From: Siderastrea radians
Lineage: Eukaryota > Cnidaria > Anthozoa > Scleractinia > Rhizangiidae
Direction: 5' to 3'
Assembly (NCBI GenBank): GCA_964017195.1
Contig: OZ024887.1
Span: 63,328,811-63,392,810 of the forward strand
Length of the DNA stretch: 64,000 nucleotides
Shown: piece after piece, positions 56,316 to 64,000 of the stretch
Layout: each line of letters begins with the position of its first letter
Position numbering within the stretch: position 1 is the first letter of the stretch
The notes under the pieces: model-generated
What the model was told of the DNA's origin: nothing
Databases searched by the model: none
Seen by the model: the letters and a program-made list of their open reading frames with translations, nothing else
Made by a program: the position numbers and the translations under genes

Positions 56316-57432
56316 ATGAGCCAAGAATCTCCTGTCAGATTTGTGTTGTTTGGTTTGGGTACCGCCGGTCATATACATGCCAATAATATCATTAGAAACC
56401 CCCAAGCAAGGCTGAGATATATTGTGGATATTGATGCAGAGAAAGCCAAGGAGTTTGTGACATCAAATTACCTGGACACCAAGGTTGTCACGCCATCTGA
56501 CTCGGAGACTGTGTTGCGTGACCCAAATGTCAATGCTGCAGTGATTACTACTCCAACCCATCTCCATGAAGAATTGGTCATGAGCTGTTTAAAGGCGGGA
56601 AAAGCAGTGTTCTGTGAAAAACCAATTGCTAACACCAAGGAGGCTATAGGTGAGTATTGAATGTCTGTGCTTGTTTGCCAAGGAATCCTTTACAGGGTGC
56701 TCTTGGTGACAAACAATTCTATTTCTTCGTTTTCTTTCGTTTGCAGAACGTTGTTACAGGACTGCCGAAAGCCGTAACATTCCATTACTTTGTGCCTTCA
56801 ACCGACGATTCGAACCAACAATTTTCTCCGTGGCCGAAAGGGTGAAAAAGGGTGACATTGGTAAAGTTCAAATCATCAAGACGACAAGTCGTGACTTCCC
56901 CAAGCCAAGCATTGATTACTTGAGGATTTCTGGGGGGATCTTCCATGACTGCTGCGTGCATGATGTAGACTTGATATGTTGGATTGTGGGTGAGACCCCC
57001 CATACAGTCTTTTGCCTGGCCCATGCTTTCGATTCAGAGATAAGAGCAATCAATGATGTGGATACAGTCGGAGTGGTGATGAAGTTTCCCAGTGGGGTAA
57101 TAGGCCAGATAAATCTTTCACGCCATGCCGTATATGGTTACGACCAACGCATCGAGGTGTTTGGCACGGGTGGTATGATAACGAGTGAAAATGTCCCAGC
57201 TCTCTCCTCCCAGCTTTTCACTGCTAGTGGAAGTTCACAACCTCCATTGAAGCACTCGTTCATTCAGAGATATGCCGAGAGCTATATTTTGGAGATGAGC
57301 CATTTTATTGATCTGATCAAAAAAAGGGAAAATGTTCGCATCATTAAAGATGATGTGCTTCGATCATGGCATGTTGTTGATGCCATCGAGAGGTCATTTC
57401 ATAGTGGAAGGCCAGTCACTTTAGAAAAGTGA
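56316..57432 (+). CDS. Inositol 2-dehydrogenase-like oxidoreductase (Gfo/Idh/MocA family), gene 4
   Basis: Exons 56316-56649 and 56747-57432 are separated by a 97-bp GT-AG intron and encode 339 aa, with the phase-1 junction of the other copies. Motifs are intact: GLGTAG (13-18), EKP with K102, NRRFEP (130-135), and HDCCVHDVD with D179 and H183. It should be a soluble NAD(P)-dependent polyol dehydrogenase; the inositol substrate is a family-level guess. The pyrimidine tract before the ATG ends CTTTAAG where gene 2 has CTTTCAG, so the presumed 5'UTR acceptor is slightly changed here. It is the closest relative of pseudogene 3: both read PSDSETV and PNVNAAV, where gene 2 has PSDLETV and TSVDAAV. 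The stop is followed by the shared CTCAGGTTTGGGCAGAAT block. Confidence 0.92.
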
Positions 57433-59286
57433 CTCTCAGGTTTGGGCAGAATCGAGGCAGAAACGTTTACACAGTAAAGTATCAGACACTTCGCTATAAT
57501 GGATACGCCTTTATTACTAACGGAAGATGAAGTGCCGAAAGAAAAGAATTTGTTTAAAGATACCTCCCTCTATACGGGCTCTCGTTATTTAATAAGGCCA
57601 CCAAAGCTTGGTCCCCAGAGGTGTCCGTTTAATATAACAGGGGTTGATTTTACATGTTCTTTTCTAAAATTACAATTTATACCGTAATAACTTATTGTTA
57701 CGTACTTTCGTGGGTCTGAAATTTGTGATTTCTTGAAATAGGAAAAAAAGGGGGGAATACAAAATTTGCAGTATACGTATAAGAAATGATGATGATAACT
57801 CTCGCAGTTAAAGATGATTGTTTCATATATTCACTCTTTCATAATTGGTTCATATATTCACTCTCAAAATTTAGTGTTTCACACCTCAGTGTCTCTCAAA
57901 TCGAAAAAATAAAGCCTCGCAAAGTACGGGTCTTTCGACGTCACGAATTAATTACCCACAAAAACAAGAGAGAATAAGGTACTGAAATTTGACTGAGCTT
58001 TTGAAGGGGATTATTTTCTAAAGAGGCTTTGGTGCTACGTCGGTGGGGAAGTGAAACACAAAACTTTGCAGCCAAAAACATCATTTTAAAGAACTTTAAA
58101 TTACTCCAAAATGACAATGAAACACGTAGAATCTTTTCACAGCCCCTATTCCACTTTTCACATTTGCCGACCCGCACATGTGCCGAACCTATTCCACTTT
58201 TCACATTTTAGTGTACATCCTTACGCTATTTAGTATTTGTAAGCTTACACGTATGCTGATATTTCAATAAAGATCTTTAAAGGCAACAAAAATAGGGAAC
58301 TTTCTAGTTAGAAGCGTACTTAAATCTGATGTTCAACCCGGTACTTTTAAATGCGCGCGCAAACGATGCAACACTTTTACATGCACCTTCGCAAATGCAA
58401 TCTATTGCATAACAAGCTTCATACTGTTTAATTTCCGCGAACACGTACGAGACGTTGAAAGAAATGACAAGGACGCATCCAAACCAATCGCCCGACATTA
58501 ATATTTCAATCTCTCTAATCATCCTAGCCAACACATGGCGATCTGCATGTGGCCTTTCCCTACGCCAGGGTAAGACGGAAAGCCGGAAAAATCTAAAACA
58601 AAAACTCATTTTTCAAATCGGCACACGTAATTCTCACGGTATCAACGAACGCTTCTCATTCAACTAATTCATTCTTGTTTTTCACGTTGTCATGTTACTA
58701 CCAATAGCGTAGCTCCACCACTCTCCATATAAACCAAGTGACCCACGATTCCTTGATTCGCTCTGATCTGACGAAGGGCTAACGCTCGAAACGTCAGCTT
58801 TCAATCTCTTTACGGTAGTCAATTCAACAAGACCAAAATTTTGAGCTTGTGAAGACCTAGCGAGGCTTTTTTTTTCTCCAACCAGTGTAAGTGAATAACA
58901 TAAAACATCCAAATGTCTCTAAACCGCATATAATCCATTGTCAGTACTTGTTTCACCCACTTTTGTACTTTTATTCCCCTTACCAGGGAGTAGTTATCAG
59001 GTATGTTACAAGTTTAATACTGTTAAATTTCCGAGGGAACCTATCACACATAGGGCCTGAGACAGAAGGACTCTATTGTTTTTATTGTACAACGCTAATT
59101 TTTGAGCGAAAATTGCCAAAAACGGGCACTATGCGCTGACATACAGGCGCACGTTTAGGGAAGACACTATCGCGTCATGTGATCGATTCCGACCAATGGG
59201 AGCACGCCAAAATATAGCGTTGTACTATAATAGGTAATAGTAATAGATTGATATCCGACATTGCTATAACTACATCTGAAGATTTA
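57433..59286. other. Region without a recognised gene
   Basis: The first about 240 bp are the shared downstream block (GGATACGCCTTTATTACTAA). At 58735-58830 CTGACGAAGGGCTAACGCTC and GAAACGTCAGC resemble the 3' part of Penelope-like elements. TATTCCACTTTTCACATTT occurs twice (58147 and 58190). No exon is supported. Confidence 0.45.
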
Positions 59287-59408
59287 GGCCCAGTTTAAAC
59301 GTCGAACTTCACATGTGCCGAACCTAACACAAATGAGCAAAAACAATAGCTTTTGCTCAGTTGCATTAGGTTCGGCACATGTGAAGTTCGACGTTTATAA
59401 ACTGGGCC
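59287..59408. mobile_element. 122-bp hairpin MITE flanked by TTA
   Basis: Arms of about 41-47 bp start GGCCCAGTTTA and run through CGTCGAACTTCACATGTGCC, around a 20-30-bp loop. TTA stands on both sides (59284-59286 and 59409-59411), a Harbinger-type target duplication. The arms resemble those of 37028-37245. Confidence 0.85.
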
Positions 59409-59411
59409 TTA

Positions 59412-60297
59412 GGACTGAAAACTCTTTTCATTACTGCAGGTACTTATGTCGTCCTTGCGTTACAGTGTTGTAGAAAATTGAGTGCCAAAACAAATTACAT
59501 TACTGGTTAGCTAATGTTTCCCAGTGAATAAAAACTAACAGTTGAAAAATTTGGTTAGTTCTACAAATCAACTTGAAGCTTTCTATATCAAGAATCTCAA
59601 ACCTAGCATTAATGAAGGACTTAAAGCCTCTAGAGAATTAGACCTGTTTCCTAATTACCTACAATTCTAGTCATATTACGTAATGTTAACACGCCTAATT
59701 ACCGGTGCCTTCTTGTAAAAGTATCATTACATTGGTTTTTACAACGATGTCATTTCTCGGCCTTGCCTTCTTCATTTTGTATTCCAAATTGTCAGATGGC
59801 TCTGGATTTTGATCTACAAATTAACATTTAATGCATTTTATCTGTCGTTTTTAAATTAACTTTAATTTGCCGTTTAGCAAATACTGTCCTATTAATGTAG
59901 TTAGAGTTACTTTTTAGAGGTAACTTCTCAAAGGCTTAATATATAAATGAAGATCTACCTGTAAAAAGCTATAAATTAGCATGGCGTACGCACAGTGATG
60001 TGTTTAGTAAAGTTGCTCCTCTAAATCCCATTCATCAAACTCGTAGAAAGCTTAGACATTACAGCTCACATTAATTTTCAGCGTTCGATGAGTTGATTCA
60101 TAAGCACAAAGTTTTGATTTGTTATCTTAAGTTTTACCAGTTTGCATTGTAAGGACACAAGGGAGATGTTACCTAGTACTAACCCTTCAGGCTCATTACA
60201 CTGTGTGCCCACTGTGTGTGCCCGTTCTCACATTGATACAGAGTTTTTGGCCAGCGATGACCAAGCAATCGCCAGCGATCGTCAGTGGAAGCCAACC
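59412..60297. other. No gene recognised; 3' flank of the PAN-domain gene
   Basis: AT-rich. The last about 60 bp (TTTTTGGCCAGCGATGACC ... CGTCAGTGG) match 11507-11620 and belong to the duplicated 3' end of the PAN gene. Confidence 0.5.
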
Positions 60298-63003
60298 TTA
60301 TGGCAGCCTTAATGGATCGTTCTCAGAGATGTCATAGTGAGGCGTGTACACTTTTCGCAAATCTCTGAAACCAGTTCCATGTCGTCCCTTTTCGTCATAC
60401 AACTTGCATTCGTGGGTAACGTTGTTGTAATTAAAAGACATGCACTCCTGTCCATTTCCGAAGTATGCACATAAGCGCATACACTGTTGTGAACTTACAG
60501 ACTTTTCGGATGCCAATATGTGACCATCGGGAACATGGTGACCTTTGGTAGAGGTGTACATGACGTCAGAAACGCCGGCAGGAAAATCTGTGCGGTGATA
60601 CAAGCATGAAATTAATGGTGATTTAGCTTAGTCGCCTTTTCCCCGCATCCCCCTCTTCCCCGGATGTGCGTTTTTGTTAGAAAGAAGTGGAAGTTATGGA
60701 ATAAAGATGTAGACGAACGAGCTGTCCAAATAAAAAATACCCCACAGTACAATAAAATCCGTCGATTTCGCGCTCATCCAATCCACAAGCTGGGTAACGA
60801 AAGCTAATTCATTGCAAACTGCAGGTAAAGAGAAATGCTACTTCCCACTACTCTTTTACCGACCTTTCTCTCTGTGAAATTAAACTCAATTATTGGTATC
60901 TAGTAAGTATATCATAATGGCGCCCAACAGTGATGCCGCGGCCTTTTGGGCATAATGAGATTCCTTGAGCATCAATTATAGATAACTGGGTCTAAGCACA
61001 CTTAAGCTTTTGATTGATACCTGGATTATTACCATTAAAGTTACCTGGATTATTACCTGGATACCTGGATTATTACCATTACCATACAAGACAGTATTAT
61101 TAATAGCATACCTAGTGTGCTTATTGTGAAACAGTACTGTCCAGGGATAATGGGATGAACTTCTTTTAACTTGTAGACAAAGAAGTCGCGACATTTCTTT
61201 ATTTGCATTGGTAATGAGTAGTAGCAGCAGTCTTTACGAAAGTTGAAGCACGCTTTGCCATGAATGATCCCAGCCTCACGCGACGGATTCGAACCACTGA
61301 ACCACCCAGGAGCCTGGGCACCACACCTTTCCTCTTGGACGCAGGAAGTGGGAATAGCATAGCCCTTCTCTGCCTTGAACCAGTTTACATAGTTAAAAAC
61401 ACGGTCATAATCGGCGGGAAATACAGTCCAAGGGTCAGGCTTCCATTTACTTTTCCATTTGTAATCATCGACATCAAATGTGGAGCAAAGGGAGCTTGGA
61501 TCTGAAATGAGATAAGATAAAATAACTTGAAAAAGGGTGTAATAGTTGGTTTTTCCTTGTTGGATAAATCATTTTAGTTTTCTTGACTTTTTTAGAACGT
61601 AAAGACAATATTCTCTCTTGTTTATAGGCGCCTTATAAGTTTTCACCAAGTCTGAGATTGGTGAATTATTGATATTGTAAGAAAAAAACCTGAACTCTGT
61701 TTAACGAGCACTGAGAAATTAAGGAATGTAATGAACAAGGGTTGCGAGTTCTCTTTTTCCACAGGCGTCCCAAGCTCAAGCTTTGAGTCAGCTGCATCAG
61801 TGACGGCAGAATACTGAAGTACATTCTTTTTATGTACCTCTTGTAATGGCTGAAAACATTAAGGGTTGGTATGGGGATTTTAACATGCCGACGTTATTTT
61901 CAGGAATAAAATTTAAACCAACTTGAATGTATTATAACACACTTTCAACAGCAGGCATTTGGTTCGATCACATCTTAGGAGTAATCTGTATCGTTTATCG
62001 TCAACTTGGTTGTTTAATAAGAAATGCCAGCTGATCATATTGCAGACGCCAACTTGCGTGCAACAAGTAATAAATTATTATTGTCATTATTATTATTATC
62101 ATTATTGTTGTTGTTGTTGTTGGTGTTGTTGTTGTTGTTGTTGTTATCATTCGTCATCATCATCGTCGTCGTCGTCGTTGTTGTTGAAGTTGCTGCTGCT
62201 GCCGATAAAAAAAAATACAACCACCATCAACAGGCTCTTAGGGAACTTATGCTATCATGACTACAACGCAAAGAAAAGAAATTTTGTTGGGAAGGCTTTC
62301 AGGTTCAGATAAAGAAAGGAAACTACACCGTCATATGCCAATGTTTTCCACAAAACCCAGAATTTTGCCATATCACGTTGTTTTACAGAGGATGGCAAAG
62401 AAGTGTACTAAAATGTATAATTGACGTGCAGAATCATTGTTTTGCTAGATAAACCTTAAGCTTTTCAACGTTCTAGTTTCCCGTCCCATCCGTTGTAGCT
62501 AAAGTTGCCTATTTTTGTGCCCACAGCCGTCATAGCAAAACCCTATTTAAACCCATCTAGTAACAGCTTGACACCTGTCTCGTCCGGAGGCGTCTTCATC
62601 ACGCGCGAGGTGAGAGCAAGGGGTACCATCACACCTCGCGCTCCCGTGCCGCGCGCGTTATGAAGACGACAGGGCACGAGTTAGACTTGATACGATAGTT
62701 ATGAGGTGATCTATTACTTGACCACAGGCGTCCCAGTCTCAAGCTCTTTCGACTGACCTTCCACTTTCAGCGTCACATCATATGACGCTTGAATCGTTCC
62801 TTTACTGTTTATTACATCACACGTGTAAATTCCTTCATCAGCTTGTTGAACCAAGTCGATCAGCAGGCTCGTACCATACCCAGCAGCCTTCGTCTGAAGA
62901 ACAACGCCATCTTTACTCCAGCGTACAGTTTTGCCTTCCAAGGCGTCACATTTCAGCTCCACGCTCTCTCCAAGGTGCACAGTTTGATTGGAGATTGACC
63001 GTC
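60298..63003 (-). CDS. Ig + D8C + PAN domain extracellular protein, 3' three exons
   Basis: Three minus-strand exons, all in phase 1, so each is a swappable domain module. Exon 62758-63003 encodes one I-set Ig domain: ESVELKC, then VRWSKDG, then DEGIYTCDV. Exon 61112-61501 encodes a D8C domain as in uromodulin and OIT3: CGAQAPGWFSGSNPS, GKACFNF, CCYYS, IKKCRDFFVYKLKE, GQYC. Exon 60298-60587 encodes a PAN/apple domain (QCMRLCAYFGNGQECMSFNY ... CKLYD) and ends at a TAA. Splice sites: TCCTAG|GA, G|GTCAGT, TTTCAG|AT, CTAG|GTATGC, GCACAG|AT. The 5' exons (signal peptide, further domains) are outside the window. It is expected to be secreted or at the cell surface, binding protein or carbohydrate ligands. 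No membrane segment follows the PAN domain, so this end suggests a secreted protein. Confidence 0.85.
62060..62210. repeat. Compound trinucleotide microsatellite in an intron
   Basis: (TTA)n, then (TTG)n, (TCA)n, (TCG)n, (TTG)n and (CTG)n in series inside the Ig-D8C intron. The poly-Asn and poly-Leu frames across it are not genes. Confidence 0.95.
62580..62680. repeat. Imperfect GC-rich inverted repeat
   Basis: CGTCTTCATCACGCGCGAGGT pairs loosely with GCGCGCGTTATGAAGACG about 60 bp on. Likely a small foldback element. It lies in the same intron as the microsatellite. Confidence 0.55.
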
Positions 63004-63034
63004 CTAGGAGTATAAACAAAACCTCGAAATTAGT

Positions 63035-63185
63035 TTTTTCACAGGAGCAATTCTGCTCCTAGGTCCAAAATTTTAGGAGTAAATTTGGTCTAACAAGGAG
63101 CAGAAAATCTATTATTATGAAAATGGTCCAAAAGTTGAAGGGCAATTTTGCTCCTTAGTTAATTTTTTAGGAGCAAATGTCCTCG
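63035..63185. repeat. GGAGCAA/TTGCTCC repeat
   Basis: AGGAGCAATTCTGCTCCTAG, TTAGGAGTAAATTTGG, AAGGAGCAGAAA and CAATTTTGCTCCTTAG alternate in both orientations. It looks like the end of a dispersed element, just upstream of the Ig exon. Confidence 0.5.
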
Positions 63186-64000
63186 AACCAGTCGCAAATT
63201 GCACATTTACGATCGTAAATTTTCGAGCTCTGGACTATAAACAATTGCATTACAAGGCATATTTCTTAAATTATAAGCTCTTGACTTTACATATTTCGAT
63301 ATATGTATATTATTTTTCTTTATCTTGTCAACATCAATAAAGATATCACACTTGATAAAGATAAAACGAAAGGCCAATGAAGGCTAAAGGGATTTTATCT
63401 GCCTCTATGTCCTCTATTATTTTGCCTCTGTTATTGGAAGTACCTATTTCCTAAGGCCTGGTTCTTTATTTCTGTGATGGCCTCTAACTTTCGTTCAGCT
63501 TTTCAAACCCCGTATCTGCCGTCGTGTCGTTTCCCCGACAAAAACTTGCAGGTACACATTGTCTATCCCGGTTCCTGCGGTTCCACATTGTCTCTCCCAA
63601 CATACGTGCCTAAATGGGTACCAGCGGACCGTAGCGGTCACAAAGTATTTGGGGTAGCCCTGCGATGGAAAAACATCACTATCCCTTCGAAGACGATTAG
63701 CAGTACTCTTAATTGTCGACTACAAGCAGTTTTTCTTTCCGCTCGGGGATAGTCGAGGAAAAAAAACACGCGAGCGAGACGCGAAAATCGCCCGCTGCGT
63801 GGAAATGTGACCCGCGTGCGGTGAACCGCTCATGTCCTCGTCCTACAGAATCCGGGCGTGTAAGACACCTTTAGTACGAGTGCGACTTTACATCACTAAT
63901 GTGTAGCGATAAACTTAACAGAGGGAGAGCTGTGGGAATAGAGAGCGCGTTCTTTGAGTCAGTGGTAGTGCGCCGATCAATTCGAAACTTCAACATCCCT
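63186..64000. other. No gene recognised at the window end
   Basis: The upstream exons of the Ig/D8C/PAN gene were not found here. The frame at 63474-63752 has no domain. About 63735-63830 resembles one arm of the palindrome at 5895-6139 (GATAGTCGAGG, CGCGAGCGAGACGCGAAAAT), so it is a repeat fragment. Confidence 0.45.

Noticed and set aside
62024..62312. Poly-Leu/poly-Asn frames
   Set aside because: Translation of a trinucleotide microsatellite inside an intron.

Overview
The window is animal nuclear DNA. The genes are split by GT-AG introns, most of the sequence is non-coding and AT-rich, and much of it consists of short inverted-repeat transposons, a satellite and decayed retroelements. The gene content (an Ig + D8C + PAN extracellular protein and tandem inositol-dehydrogenase-like oxidoreductases) and the style of the repeats suggest an anthozoan cnidarian, probably a stony coral. 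That assignment is a judgement from pattern recognition; no search was run.

The dominant gene theme is a local family of Gfo/Idh/MocA oxidoreductases (myo-inositol 2-dehydrogenase-like) on the + strand. Three intact two-exon genes lie at 7994-9519, 15489-16605 and 56316-57432. Each has exons of exactly 334 + 686 nt and encodes 339 aa. A fourth copy (50493-51293) is dead: start codon lost, nonsense codon, 313-nt deletion. Two 3' fragments of a gene-1-like copy (18323-18526, and 51581-53081 split by an insertion) mark older losses. The flanks of genes 2, 3 and 4 share blocks (11.9-18.8, 45.8-53.3 and 53.3-57.7 kb), so the family grew by tandem duplication of several-kb units that also carry a hairpin-bearing minisatellite.

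Layout. 0-7.8 kb: transposon-derived DNA, including two TTAA-flanked foldback elements, a three-level nest and a 1.6-kb TAA-flanked element. 7.9-9.6 kb: gene 1. 9.8-15 kb: MITEs, a 1.75-kb element with (CGGAT)n ends and a decayed duplication unit. 15.1-18.8 kb: gene 2, interrupted downstream by a 1.4-kb Penelope-like insertion. 18.8-21.5 kb: inverted-repeat elements. 21.8-24.6 kb: a 75-bp satellite whose monomers mostly contain GGAAATTTCC. 24.9-28.7 kb: a 3.8-kb element with GGAATTCC-rich ends abutting a truncated minus-strand exon. 29.3-33.2 kb: an element holding a giant palindrome with two 1041-bp arms. 37.3-38.8 kb: a DBF4-like reading frame with three in-frame stops, head-to-head with a + strand gene start. 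38.8-44.1 kb: introns and candidate exons. 44.1-45.0 kb: a second GGAAATTTCC array. 45.8-57.4 kb: the tandem units with gene 3 (dead) and gene 4. 57.4-60.3 kb: no gene. 60.3-63.0 kb: the 3' three exons of a minus-strand secreted or surface protein (Ig, D8C, PAN).

Exon boundaries were placed by eye from splice consensus, reading frame and paralogue comparison. They are most secure for the oxidoreductases and the Ig/D8C/PAN gene.
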